The notes under the pieces were generated by a model. It was not told the DNA's origin. It saw only the letters and a list, made by a program, of their open reading frames with translations, and ran no database searches. Shown in pieces: positions 21,240-33,571 of a stretch of DNA of 64,000 nt. Position numbers and translations under genes: made by a program. The stretch's first letter is position 1; the number at the start of each line of letters is the position of its first letter. The stretch is from Conchocele bisecta (taxonomy: Eukaryota > Mollusca > Bivalvia > Lucinida > Thyasiridae), in NCBI GenBank assembly GCA_029237695.1, contig CM055268.1, forward strand, positions 49,618,418 through 49,682,417, in the 5' to 3' direction.

Positions 21240-22545
21240 AAATGAAGCTTTATCTACGCATTTTATAGCATTTGCAGACAAATGTAACATGTAGAACATA
21301 CACATTTGAAAATGGGCTGATGGTGCCTTGCATACTATTTTATCAACACATAGACACTAGTACATTTTAATAATTAAAACATAATGGTGTTGCCATATAA
21401 TTAAGAATTGATATGTCTGTACGAAAATGGTACACACAAGGTTAATGGCTTCAGCTTAGCTGTCAAGGTGCATGATTACGTGGTACTAACAACAACAACA
21501 AGTACTGAAATTTCCAGAATCTATCTGATTCAAAGTACGTATTATTTTATAGTGTCCTTATTACGTAACGGATTTTGATGAAATATGGCGCATCAAACGC
21601 GTCTTGTTAAGCTGCATTTGGTGGTCTCTGTATTTTCGACCAAACTTCTGTCGTTTTTGCGAAGAATAGATTTCCGTGTCGGGGACACGGAAATCGATTC
21701 TTCGCAAAAACGACATAAGTCTGTGCCAAACTCCCTGGACCACCAAATGCAGCTCATGAAGACACGTTTGCTGCGCCATATTTCATCAAAATCCGTTTCA
21801 TATTAAGGAAAATATCAAATAATACTTTCAAGATTTCAACACTTTCAGCCACTTTTGTTGTTTTTACAACCACGTGATCATGCACCTTGGCTGTTATAGG
21901 GTTTGCATCGTCAATCACGACATTGTTTATGTTGCTGATATTCTAACCACTAATTAGATTAGATTCTACCATGCAATTTTATTTAATTTAATGTACCCAC
22001 GTTACTTGGAATACAAACTGTAATGATATACAACAATGAAGAGACGAATTGATGATGTTTTTGTTTTCGAGTAATGTGCATATTAGCATACGAACAATAT
22101 AATACAGATATACATACATACTAGTACATTTTACCAGTATAATAATATATTTTACACATGTCACTTCATTTTCGTTATGTTATTTATAATTTACTGATGT
22201 GGTTTATTGCAAATACGCTTCAACATATAGCTACTGAGACAGATACGCCACTATCGAAACACACATACGCCTTCTTTTCACGTACATCAGTATACCAGAA
22301 TCTGTCAATATAATTATGTTTGACCTTATAATGAGTGTTTGTATGCCCATATTCTTACGCTTAGTATTGTCAGGATTCTTAAGATAATGCATATTTGTTT
22401 AACAATATTGTTGTATATATTATACATTATGTTTTTATACAGTTTGTAAATTTGTAAATGCTTGTATAATAAAGTATTGAAAGTTGATTTCTCTGATTTC
22501 CGTGTTGATTACTTTGTGTATATATTGTGCGGATATCCTGTCTTG
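21240..22545. repeat. Segmental duplication, copy 1
   Basis: Colinear with 23900-25683: both share GAAGCTTTATCT, GGGCTGATGGTGC, TGTTTAACAATATTGTTGTA and GTATTGAAAGTTGATTTCTC. Copy 1 has a clear AATAAA at about 22469. It contains the F13 palindrome (21468-21885). Confidence 0.82.
21468..21885. mobile_element. F13 palindromic element
   Basis: Ends CATGATTACGTGGT and ACCACGTGATCATGC; inner arms GATGAAATATGGCGCATCAA and GTCGTTTTTGCGAAGAAT fold back on themselves around a GTGTCGGGGACACGG centre. A rearranged copy occupies 24930-25215. Confidence 0.75.
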
Positions 22546-22694
22546 ATCTGAACCTGTGCTTATAAAACGTTCTGAGCACGTACACACGGTACATGCTCTT
22601 CAAATCAAAACCAAGATCGTTTCATTGGCCGAGGCTGATCTGCCTAAATGGTCTGATTTCAAGCCCTGATAAATAAATGCTTGGATTTAACGAC

Positions 22695-22990
22695 GGCACT
22701 GGCTAGATGACCTTGCATGTCGTTTCCCAAGAAGGGGAGAACGGAAGGAGGTGGATACAGAGGAAACCGGCCCAAATGTTCTTAGAATGGTTCTTTAACG
22801 TGCACAGACTCTCCTTCAAATCTGATACACGGGACCGCCTTTTAAAGTCCCCATCCGAAAGGACTAGTAGAGCAGGAAATACAAAGTATCTCAGAAATAC
22901 TGACGTCCGGGAACTGAACCCTGAATCGAACCCGGGCCGTCAGCGTGGTAATCCGACGGTGTTACCCCTCAGCCACGGTCTGCTCATACG
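22695..22990 (-). mobile_element. tRNA-derived SINE, minus strand, diverged
   Basis: On the minus strand it starts near 22985 with GTGGCTGAGGGGTAACACCG (A box) and GGGTTCGATTC (B box), has the core GTGCACGTTAAAGAACC, and ends CATGCAAGGTCATCTAGCC-AGTGCCG. That tail matches the SINE at 52974-53257. A 116-codon open frame on the plus strand here is an accident of the SINE. Confidence 0.72.
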
Positions 22991-23330
22991 AGCCCTGATG
23001 TCGCACCATTACTACTGTCTGTTCAAAGTTTGCTGCCGACGAACTTTTGGCTATTAAACACATTAAACCTGAACTTTTATAGCGAAAAAATACAATTTTC
23101 CTATGGGAAATTAATGTTAAATTCCCATAGGAAAATCATTTTTTCGCAATAAAATCAATATTTGATGGAATGTTATCAAATAATAAAATTTGGGGAGGGT
23201 GACTTTTTTGTTATTGATGAAAACGTACTTACATTTAAATATTTTCTAAATTTAATGTGTTTAATGGCCAAATGTTCGTCGGCAGCAAAACGTGGAGCAG
23301 ACTACAGACACAACAGGGGGCCGTGAAACG

Positions 23331-23520
23331 GGGGCCGTTTCACTAAACTTCGTAGCCTACGAGTAAAATGTTTAGTTGTAAACAAGTATTGGATTTACAT
23401 GTATTGAGCATATGCTACATATGTTCAATACATCTAAATCCATCTACTGAAATTTCCAAACTATCCTAAATTTGCACTTACGAACATTTTAGTCGTACGA
23501 TTGTTAATGAAACGGGCCCG
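23331..23520. mobile_element. F3 MITE copy
   Basis: GGGGCCGTTTCACTAAACTT at the left and AATGAAACGGGCCCG at the right, with the inner TTTACATGTATTGAGCATA stem. F14 lies at 23020-23300 on its left. Confidence 0.75.
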
Positions 23521-23635
23521 TGGTCCCTGGTGACTGATGGCGCGGTGAAAACAGTTGTTAATTCAAACAACGCTACTGGTTTTTGATGCGTTCGTACGAA
23601 GCCCCTTCTTCGGGGCCAGCCTGAATTTTCGTGGA

Positions 23636-23890
23636 TATGACTGGAGCTACGGGGCTTATGGGATCTATGACCAGTGCAGCCCCTGAACATAGCAGACTCC
23701 GGTAGCTTGATAACGATATATACATATTGCTTGTTAGAAGCATGGCGGGTTTTATTAATGGAATGGCGAACAGTGCATAGCCTGATCAGACTGTGCGGAC
23801 TAAGTGACACCAGAGCCTCGCCCATCCCGTTTCCTAAGACTTGCCAGATATTGTTTCCCATTCACGGCACTAACCTACTATTCTCTATAA
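23636..23890. repeat. F8 fragment followed by half of F7
   Basis: 23636-23800 has GACTGGAGCTACGGGGCTTA, a CAGTGCAGCCCCTGAA segment and GAATGGCGAACAGTGCATAG. 23812-23890 is the right half of F7 (GCCTCGCCCATCCCGTTTCC). The junction shows one repeat truncated into another. Confidence 0.6.
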
Positions 23891-24078
23891 CACTCTCATA
23901 ATGAAGCTTTATCTAGCATGGCAGAGAAATGTAAAATGTAGAACATACACCTTTTAAAATGGGCTGATGGTGCTTTCCATACTGTTTTAATCAACACATA
24001 GACATGAGTACATTGTAATACATCAAATATAATGGTGTTACCGCATAATTAAGAATTGAATGTCTACGAAAATGGTAC

Positions 24079-24453
24079 AATGCAACCTCTTTACAACAGC
24101 CACCATTGGGAAGACGCAAAACTGGCTGTTGTAAAGAGGTGGCTGTTGTAGAGAGGTTAATGCTAAATTAAATTTGTCATCCGCTGTTTTTTTTATTTTC
24201 TTCGATAATTCTCATCAAATACATGCTTTGACAGCATTTTAGAATCATTTTCAATGGAAATTATTCTGAAGTGCTGTCAAAACATGTTTTTATTGAGAAA
24301 GAATGCAAAGCAACAGCAGACGACAATTTTCGTGCTCAGCAGTCTATGGATTAGATATAGAGGAAATCATCCATTTGGGATATAAAATAGCGGCTGTTAC
24401 AGAGAGGGTGTTGTTGTAGAGAGGTGGCCGTTCGGGGAGGTTCGACTGTATAT
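24079..24453. mobile_element. F4-related element with nested F2 copy
   Basis: Ends GCAACCTCTTTACAACAGCC and GGAGGTTCGACTGTA. An F2 MITE (24157-24354, TTAA at its left, mutated TTAG at its right) sits inside, so F2 moved after this element arrived. Confidence 0.72.
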
Positions 24454-24540
24454 ACATGTACACGCTGAAGGGCTTAAGCTGAACTGTAATATCGTAATAC
24501 ACACTTTATTGAGATACTAAAATGACGAGATGAATTGATT

Positions 24541-24900
24541 ATAGGAATGAATGGCCTTTTTTGTGGAATTTATCGGGGTATAAACTTGGAAAAGTCGCGG
24601 GAATACTGGACGAAGGCCGGAAGGCCTCGTCCAGTATTCCCGCGACTATTCCAAGTTTATATCCCCGATAAATTCCACAAAATGGCCATTCATTCCTTAT
24701 AATTTCAGCATTTGAAATAAATTCATCAAAGAAATGTGTTTATTTTCCGTTTTCTTAAGAATTATTTTAACTGCGCCTGACGGTTACGGAAAGTAGTTCG
24801 GCATGGGAGTTTACTGGGATATAAATTTTAGACAGAGACTTGCTACGGACCAATCAAATGTTAGGGAATTGTGTAAATATTGTTGTGCTGGAATTATGAT
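24541..24900 (+). mobile_element. F6 element copy c
   Basis: AGGAATGAATGGCCTTTTTT, the AACTTGGAAAAGTCGCGGG palindrome, and the tail GAAAGTAGTTCGGCATGGGA. It is absent from the matching place in copy 1 of the segmental duplication. Confidence 0.78.
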
Positions 24901-25683
24901 GCTTTCATTTTAGACTAATATCAAGGTGTATGATCACGTGGTTACAGCAACAACAACGGATACTGAAACGTCCAGAAGCCCTCAGATTCAAAGTATGTAT
25001 TATTTTATTTTGTTCTTAGTATGTAACGGATTTTTATGAAATATGGCGCGTTTCGTTAAGCTGCATTTGGTGGTCTCTGTACGTTAGCCCAAACTTCTGT
25101 CGTTTTTGCGAAGAATCTATTTCCGTGTCGGTATTTGCAAAAGTGACATAAGTATGTGCCGACCTCACGGGACCACCAAAATGCAGCTCATGAAGACGCT
25201 TTTGCTGCGTGATCATGCATATTAGCATACGAACAATATAATACAGATATACAGACATACTAGTACATTATATGCATGCCACTTAATGTTCGTTAAAGTT
25301 ATGTACACGTACTTTCGTTTATAATTTACTGGTGTGGTTTATTGCAAATACGCTTCAACATATCGTTATAGCTACTGACACATATACGCCAATATCAAAA
25401 TACATGTATACGCCTTTTATTCACGCACATGGTATGAGTACACCGGAATCTGTCAATACATGTTTGAACTTATAATGAGTGTTTATATGCCCGTATTCTT
25501 ACGCTTAGTCTTGTCAGATAATGCATATTTGTTTAACAATATTGTTGTATATATTATACATTATGTTTTTATACAGTTTGTAAATTTGTAAATTATTGTA
25601 TAGTAAAGTATTGAAAGTTGATTTCTCCGAGTTCATTGTTAATTATTTGGTGTATATATTGTGCGAATATCCTGTCTTGATCT

Positions 25684-26090
25684 GGGGCCAGTTTCACTAA
25701 ACTTCGTACTACTAAAATCTTCATAAGTGCACATTTAGGATCGTGCTCAATAAATGTAAATTCATAAATTGTTTACAAAACAATCATTGTTCATTTGAAA
25801 TTTACAGACTATCATAATTTTGCATTTTAATCGTACGAACTTTAGTGAAACGGGCCCCTGATGTCGCACCATTACTAGGCACAACAGGGGGCCGTTTCAC
25901 TAAATTTTATAAGACCAAAATTTTCAACAATGCACAATTATGATAGTCTGTTTTGTAAGCAATTATTGGATTTACATTTATTGAGCATATGCAGCCATTG
26001 TTCAATGAATGTAAATCCATCTATTGAAATTTCCAAACTATCCTAAATTTGCACTTACGAACATTTTAGTACGAAGTTTAGTGAAACGGC
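25684..26090. mobile_element. Two adjacent F3 MITEs
   Basis: 25684-25858 (GGGGCCAGTTTCACTAAACT to GTGAAACGGGCCCC) and 25887-26090 (GGGGGCCGTTTCACTAAATT to TTAGTGAAACGG). Both carry the TTTACATTTATTGA inner stem. Confidence 0.75.
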
Positions 26091-27850
26091 GTCCAGAAGG
26101 GATGTCGTATATACGTTTAACCTATTCAACCCTACAGACCATAGCGCAATCGTCGACGAGCGCTATATATTGTAACAGGCCATCTCAGGATATTACGGAA
26201 GCCCATTAGGGCCACTTCATTTTGTTTGTATTATTTCCAATTATTCAAGAAAAGATCTTGAAAATTCATGATCTTTTCTTGAGATATTTTCTTGAATTTT
26301 CAAGAGATCTCACGGATACAGATACTATAAAAGACAGATGAAATAGTAAAAGGCATTCATAGACCTGAGATTATCTAAGCTGACAATTGTATAGTTCTAT
26401 GTGATAGAACGGCTGCAAATCTATTTTTGCAATCTGTTATTTCTCTTTATTTGCACACCGTTCTATCGCTAAAGGCCAAAAACCGTTAGCAAAGTTCCGC
26501 CATGAATCGAGGGCGGAACGTATTCATCAAGTTTTTTTTAACTATTTTAGCCACAAATTGCTAAACCCATTTGTAATCATGTTCTAGAAACTTTATTTAA
26601 CAATATTACTGCTTACCGTGGCAAAATCGGCATGTATTTTGATCTTAAAACGTGGATTATAACAGCAAGGTACAAGAAATACAAATCTAGGTCACCCATT
26701 TACGAGCTATTTACCTATTTTGATCACGCGAAGATAAGGTCATGTGTATTTTGCGAATTATTTAAACGAAATGAATATTACCGTACTTTGAAAATAGGCA
26801 CTGCCTATCAACGGGCAAAAATATGTGATAACTGTTCATTGTATTACTGTAGGTTGGAAACATACCACATTGTATTCGGATGTATTGGTTGCTTGTTGGT
26901 TCTTTCAACAAACACAGCACATGCTGTGGGGCTCCAGATAGGGAATTGGAAATTTGGTACTTACTGCTACGCTATACTTGTGAACAACTAAATTAGGTAT
27001 TTAAAATGTCCTCTTTAAAAAAAAAAACACACCTCATATTTTGTTTATTGGGTATTTCAATACGTTTTGTAAAATAATTAATTAATAAAGTTCAAAATAA
27101 TTTCGAAAGTGAAGTTCCATGCCAACTTTTACTAAAGATGATTTGTAGGTTCAGATTGAGGCAGATAATTGATTGTTTTGCACGCTTTCTTCATATCAAT
27201 ACACTGTAGGGACATGGTACTGTAGTTGTTGTTTTTTCACGTCACGGTGGGTTATCATGACTGGCATACATTGATACATGTACCATGCCAAAAGTTCTGA
27301 TATAATAACTTCAGAAATACCACAGTACACCCACAGCTATATTTTCATTTGATTACAGTAAAGAGTTTCATTTGATTATTAAAATAAATATTTTGTAAAT
27401 TCCGCTTACATGGTCAATTTGATTATTTCAATAAATAATTTAATTTTTACAACTTACCACGATCTCTGATGCATGTCTGAATGTTCACAATTGTCATTAG
27501 TTTATGATTGTCGTCTTCATACACAAGGAACTTGCTTAGTTAGTTATAATTCACAATAGTTTGTTGACATTTAATGTATGTGTTGAATGCAACCACCATC
27601 TTTGCTGGTTCTGCTTGTCTTGGCTCGTGTCTGGTCGGAGCTTTCCTTTTACATAATCTAGCCAATCACTGGCAAAACCTATAAATAGGAGTGCAAACTT
27701 GTAAGACCCTAACAATGTTATCCTATTACTCACCGACGATATTACCCATGGTCCGTTAATCGTTAGATATGATGATTTGAATGTGATTCTGGCATTATTG
27801 AATATTAATACTGGGTGTAAATATGACAATGCCAATATCCCATTACCCTA
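26091..27850. other. No gene recognised
   Basis: AT-rich sequence with a local inverted repeat (AAAAGATCTTGAAAATTCAT and inverse, 26250-26310). A 119-codon open frame at 26632-26991 has several Cys but no start context, domain or splice support, and I do not call it a gene. Confidence 0.5.
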
Positions 27851-28315
27851 CCCACTTTTCCCCCATTGCGATGTGATTCCCGATCCATGTTTCGTGATCC
27901 CCGGCTGTGTGACTCCCCACCCTAACTTCGTGCCCCCCTCCCACCCCCGTTATCTGATCCCCATCCCATCGTCATGAGTCCTAGCTGTTGTGTGTACTCC
28001 CTCCCACCCCTGCTGTGTGATTCCCGATCCCCGATTCGTGCACCCCTGCTGTGTGACTCCCCGCCCTAGCTTTGTGACCCTCCCATCCTTGCTGATTGAT
28101 CCCCCATCCGTTATTCGTGCCCACCTACTGTGTGACTCCCCACCATCGCTTCGTGTCCCCTCCCAGCCCCGCTGGGTGACTCACACACCCAGTCGTGATT
28201 CCCGCTGTATGACTCCAACCCAACATTATTCCCCTCCCCCAGCTTCGTGATTCCTGCTGTGTGACTCCCCACCCTAGCTTCGTGCCCACTCCCACCCTTT
28301 ATGTATCTGCCTGTG
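27851..28315. repeat. C-rich degenerate minisatellite
   Basis: Irregular repeats built on TGTGTGACTCCCCACCCTAG, CTTCGTGCCC and CTCCCACCCCTGCTG, roughly 40-50 bp apart and strongly C-rich on the plus strand. The long frames across it are artefacts. 28316-29080 is featureless. Confidence 0.8.
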
Positions 28316-29079
28316 CCAACAGGAAAGCATTTGGACAAGTTTCCTCATGATTGTTTGTAATAATTGTAAAATAAATACAGTTTTAAACTAATGTGCATGA
28401 CAGCCAAGTATATGCATAATTAATTGACAGAGTCATTGAGTGAAATATGCTGACAGTATGGGTACCTATGTACATCTATTAGTTGTTCAAAATGTAACCC
28501 TGATTTACATGTACTCCCCATCATCGGTAGTAGAGCTATAGTGCGGTCCACAGCATTCTCCTGCACAGTAGTCTGGAGTATAATCAGTGTTCAGTTTCCA
28601 CAACTATATCAGAGGGTGATGGTGTAAATAGGCACGCGCGCATAATGAACGGAGTTAATTGTGACCATAGATATTCGGGAAAATGGAGAGAATTGTAACT
28701 TTCATATTCCGTAGATTAGCCAATTTACACCATCAGCAATCATATGTAAATTCTTTCAACTAAGTGGAAAACAAACATATTCCAATTAACACTGAACATT
28801 TACGTTCACCACAGGCACCTTTGTTTGTGAATTTGTGATTTTGTTTTCAAGACATAGTCAAGCGATCCATGATAATCAGTGGACATGACTAACAGAAACA
28901 AGAAAACATTGCAAGTGCGGTTTTATCGCACCTGTTCAGTTGTGTCACGGACTGTGCTATATTCACAGTCAAAATGTGCTCAAAGACCATCAGGGATGGA
29001 GAAAATAACTCAATAATTTTCAACAACTTCCGGTATTTTACAACCTGCCAAATTGGCGATTAATTGCGCAATTAATTGA

Positions 29080-29640
29080 TTGGTCGACATGGACCAATCA
29101 ATTATTGTCTTTGGTGTTTCAAGGGTCATAGAGGTTAATCCTACAAACCGCTATATAAGCGCTGTTCGTGCTATGTACCTGGTCAGCTTATTGCAGACTA
29201 ATACAGTGATCACATCACTTCAGACCTCTCTCTCTCTTGCTCACTCGCTCGTACCCGGTAGGTTTCGCCCCCAAACTCGCTCATTATTCGGTCGCAAAAT
29301 ACCTTTTCCACTTAATATATTCATTTTTCTCACTCGTATTATTTGCCCTAACGCATTATATTTCGTGTTGTCTTCTTGTGTATTCAAATAAATTGCTATT
29401 GAGCTAAGCTATCGGCAATTTATATATACAAACGCTTACGGTTTGGTGAAATTATTCTTCCAGAAACCTGTTTATTACGTTTCTGGTTGGATGTTTTCAT
29501 CCTACTGACTTATCAATAAACCGCCAGCCTTTACGAACCTTACGATTACGGCCTATAGTAGGTCCCTAAAAGCGGCATTGAACAACCGAAGTACTCGTTC
29601 CCCCTACCACGCGGACCTACTACAGTACCATTGATACATG
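29080..29640 (+). other. Possible LTR-like fragment
   Basis: A TATA-like CTATATAAGCGCTG at about 29152, a pyrimidine-rich CTCTCTCTCTTGCTC region and AATAAA at about 29388 give the promoter-to-polyadenylation layout of an LTR. No matching second LTR, primer site or internal genes are seen, so this is tentative. Confidence 0.3.
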
Positions 29641-30211
29641 TAGCATAACATCATGATAAAGCTATAAATTTTTAAATTTAGTTTCATACACCAACGTCGC
29701 CCGCTATACATGTAGGTAGGGCCTGTTTCATATTATTGTTGTTGTTATCTTACTAGTAGCTTTCCACGCGCTTTCATTTAAAATCTAAATGAATTCGTTT
29801 CGTTAAAATTTAGATTTTTCGTTTTGTATTTATCCAAAATGGCAGGAGCTGGAAGTTTTGAAGACACCGGTTTCAATTTAAATCATTTATTCTATTAAGA
29901 TCTACATCTACCAGGAAAGGATACTTGCATTAACACTTCAGATTTATGGTTTTATGAAATAGAGTAAGTTTTGGAGGTGGCAGTGGCATATTTTGAAATG
30001 GCAAAAATGCTAATGGGCTTTCATACCGATGAACAAAACTCAGCAACAACAACACACACACAGTTGCTGAGACTTTGTCACACAGAACTAACAATTGTAC
30101 TGCTCATTCGACACATTGCGTATCAGTGAACATACATAGAGGATCTTACATGAGTGATGCTTGAATATGATATTTATTAAACGAGTTCACTGATTTCATA
30201 AGAGACTATGC
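29641..30211. other. No feature recognised
   Basis: AT-rich non-coding sequence with a short inverted ATTTAGATTTT / AAAATCTAAAT region near 29780-29820. No splice-flanked open frame seen. Confidence 0.5.
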
Positions 30212-30317
30212 TACAGTGGGATCAGCGTGTAAGTGCACACACGAACGAACACGACAGGTTGGAACCAACCTGTCGTGTTCGTTCGTGTGTGGACTTACAC
30301 GCTGACCACACTGTATG
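30212..30317. mobile_element. F5 palindromic MITE
   Basis: About 100 bp, nearly perfectly self-complementary. Arms read CAGCGTGTAAGTGCACACAC and CGAACACGACAGGTTGG with the centre GGAACC. TA flanks. Other copies: 35541-35640, 35663-35765, 51991-52050, 52101-52169; fragments at 38109-38143, 38568-38618 and 52315-52365. Confidence 0.85.
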
Positions 30318-30630
30318 CCGAGTTTCTTATGAAATGAGTCAAAGAGTTTAATGTACTACCTTATTAAATCATCACAAATGATAGATTGTATTTATTTCAT
30401 AAACACATGGTCATACAGTGAGCTGTGCTGGCCACCAACCGGTAATGTGTAACAAACTAATTTGCATATGTATTACACTAGTGTATTGCGATTTTATTTA
30501 CACTGTGTTAACACACTACCAGTGCCCATTTTAAGCAATAATCAATGTTAGATTGACTGAATGGCCGCCAGCATTGGGTTGACGATTTTTGTCCAGAAAA
30601 ACAGAAACTTGATAATTGCTTTACTCATAT

Positions 30631-30858
30631 GTGGATGTGACTGGAGAACTGGGGCTTATGGGATTTGTGACCAGGGTAGCTCCCAATCAAGTAGCACACA
30701 CATATAGCCTGATAGTGATGTACATTGCTTGGTGGAAGCCTGTCGGGTGTGTCATTGATGGAATGGCGAACAGTGCAGATCCTGACATCCTGCACAGGCT
30801 GATCTGGATCTCAACTGATCGTAAAACCCATAATCCCCATTTCTCCAGTCACAGCCAC
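30631..30858. mobile_element. F8 repeat, full copy
   Basis: GTGGATGTGACTGGAGAACT at the left, inverse TTTCTCCAGTCACAGCCAC at the right, with the CAGTGCAGATCCTGACATCC segment. It ends 62 bp before transposon A. Confidence 0.82.
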
Positions 30859-32379
30859 GTGACATGCATTGTACTCCTCCGTTAGAGTTTTAACAATATT
30901 GATTTCTGAACATTTATTTATAGCCTAAACCCCACTTGATCAAAAGCCTCAAAACAAAAGTTTACCCTACACGATTTGCCCCTTAAGGTTTGATGTCATT
31001 TTACTTTAGCTTATTGGTTGCCGTCAATGAATCGGGACGGTGTATAACATTTTAGCCCGGCGAAAGTGTCCAAAATGGCGGAAATCCAAGATGGCCGCCA
31101 ATATTTGTGATTTTTTATAACAATCAGCATAATTACAGCAATCGTCAGTGTATATGCATTTTCACTGATTTTATGCTTTGAAAATATTAATATATATATC
31201 ATTAGTATTCATGTATAAAATTAACATGTTCAAATGATTCAATATGGCGGAAATCCAAGATGGCCGCCATAATATCCCAATTTTCTACATATTCTAATAT
31301 TGTGTATTATATAGAACACGTTTACATTGGGTCGTGACTTATTGGGTTACGTATTTACGTATCTTCGTACACGTCATCATACTCTGCCTAAATATAGAAG
31401 GTTTCGGTAGCTTAAAAGGAGCCAAAATGGCGGAAATCCAATATGGCCGCCATAATGGTTTTACATAGATAATAAACAGAAAACCGAAAACAACGTAATT
31501 ATATTAGCATCTCCATAGCATGTTTGCTTGACCTGTGTCATGACCAGGTTAATAGAGATTTGGCCCAAATGATCTTTAGGTGGTACTGTTCAAGAATGTT
31601 GATGAAAGCAATCTGAAATTTTACATTTACTGCCATATTTTAGCCCAAATCCAAGATGGCCACCAACAAAACCTTCATCGGTATATTTACGCATTCAGTG
31701 CACAAATGTGCATAAACTCGGTATCGATTCTATGGTTTTCAATGTCGCTGAGTATTTTGGCACATGCCTGAACCCGTTTCAGGGTCAAGGTCACGTTCTA
31801 TAAGTCAAGGTCAATGAAAAAACATTACCCACCCACTTTTTAGACATGCATTAAATTATTACATTATTATTTGGAAACATCTGGTTAAAAATGTTATCAT
31901 TTGAGATATATTCATGAAACTTCACAGAATGAAAGCAATCACTATAATAAACCATATTATGTGTTGAACAGTTATAGTCATGGCTACTCGTTGTCAAGGC
32001 AACCGTTAACCAAACCGAAATTAGGGAGTTTTTATATTTAATTAGCATGCTTCTGATTCTCACAATATGCTCTATTTTTAATCCAGAATTTCAAAGATGT
32101 TTTCAAAAATAACTCGACATGCTTAGCTGAAGTTCAATATAAATTATTAGTATGTTGCTGCAAATCAATATAGTTTGAGTATTCTCCTTCCTGTGGTAGT
32201 TTTCTACGGATTAATGAGGCGAACAGAGAGACAGAGACAAAAAGTCAGCGGCTGGAGTTTTACTTACAACAACAACAGCAGTAACAACAACAACAACATA
32301 CGTAGTCTGCTAGACTATTTCGTTCGTATTGGTAAGTTAAATGGTAATTAAATTGTAATAGTAATCACAATTTTCATTA

Positions 32380-32690
32380 AAGTGACTGTTCACACAATCC
32401 TCTCATACCCATATATGTCCCATTCGCAATATTACTGGAATAAATAGCAAAATTAAATATGCCACAAACCCCACCCCACCCACCCGTCCTCCACGGACCA
32501 TACCACATACATGGCCCATCTCTGAAGTTTCTGGAATAAATGTCTAAAACACATATATGCCCACCTCCCCTCGCCAATTATTTTTCTAGCATGTTGACTT
32601 AGTTTTATATGGACCCCCACAACAAATACCCCACCCACCCACGTATACCACGGGCCATGTTATGAAGGACATTTGTGCTAAATTTGGAAA
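32380..32690. repeat. C-rich intron repeat of transposon A
   Basis: Two imperfect copies of a unit of about 155 bp with CCCCACCCACCCGTCCTCCA / CCCCACCCACCCACGTATAC and ACATACATGGCCCAT. It occupies the same place as the 159-bp array of transposon C, between leader donor and coding region. Confidence 0.65.
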
Positions 32691-32734
32691 AGTTGTCCAG
32701 ATGTGCACATTTATTACATTAGCATCAATTCTGG

Positions 32735-33571
32735 ATGAAGTACTTGGCTATGATGGAAACACTTCTACTGTTCATACACGCTGAACGTGAGGCTATATGG
32801 TCTGACCATCTGTCCGCAACATCAAATATGACCAAAGTTATAGCCGCCGCAGATCATCTTAAGTACACAAAGGTACTTGTCTCGTACCTAGAAGAAATGA
32901 GAAACCTACCAACACAAGCACCGGAAGTAGAACAAGAATTTCAGAATGGTAATTTCACAGTGAAAAGGTCATCTAGAAAGCTTAACTCCATATGGAAGGA
33001 CATGGCATTGGAATGCTCGCAGAACTGCGACGCAAAGGGTCGCAGTGGTCAGGCTGGGTTGAAGGGAATAACGCTGAAAGAGAAGACACAGGAAAAATGG
33101 TTTGTGACACTACCATTCTCGGCATCTACGACATCTGCCCTGAAGACCATGTTGAAGATGGATGCCTCAGATCATTTACACCATGAAGACAATCTAGCAC
33201 AGGAAAGAAGAGAACATGCACAGTGTGAAGCGACGGATGACGCTCTGTAGCAGCACGTCTTGCTGGCGATATACCAAGCCACGACATGGGTTCGCGCTGA
33301 CCAGTCGACACCATCAGTCATCAATCCGTTCGACTTCGGGTGGACATCAACATCCGGAGTTACGAAACCTGTACTGACGATAAGAAGCCAAGTTCCTGCA
33401 GATTTAAAAAAGGATGCCTTCTGCAGGTGTAAGAAAATGTGCACCCGTAGCTGCTCATGTAACAAAAAGGGCATCAAATGTGAAAAATCATGCCTGTGCC
33501 GCGGCCAGCCTGCTACTTGTTCCAGGACACAATTTGAAATGGATGCATTAATGGAAATTGAGCCTACGTAG
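32735..33571 (+). pseudogene. Transposon A transposase remnant with Cys-rich tail
   Basis: One frame interrupted by a single TAG at 33248-33250. The first part (KYLAMMETLLLFIHAEREA; FQNGNFTVKRSSRKLN; DMALE; GLKGIT) follows the order of the C-terminal third of the transposon C transposase (MHHVLQLELLALVY; FDNKHFTVNRGRPFSN; DQAHEQNN), but the DQAHEQNN acidic site reads DMALE. The second part (PFDFGWTSTSG; CRCKKMCTRSCSCNKKGIKC; CLCRGQPATC) matches the extreme C-terminus. The nuclease that lies between these parts in C is missing, so an internal deletion joined them. Not functional as read. Confidence 0.75.

Larger units (their letters stand above)
23900..25683. repeat. Segmental duplication, copy 2
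   Basis: Paralogue of 21240-22545, enlarged by two insertions that copy 1 lacks (24079-24453 and 24541-24900). Its 3' end reads TAGTAAAGTATTGAAAG where copy 1 has an AATAAA signal. Confidence 0.8.

Noticed and set aside
22707..23057. 116-codon plus-strand open frame
   Set aside because: It is the complement of a tRNA-derived SINE, with the A and B boxes readable on the minus strand.
26632..26991. 119-codon Cys-containing open frame
   Set aside because: Low-GC sequence, no domain, no splice context; within chance length for this window.
27777..28338. Pro/Ser-rich open frames
   Set aside because: Products of a C-rich minisatellite; unit lengths change the frame repeatedly.
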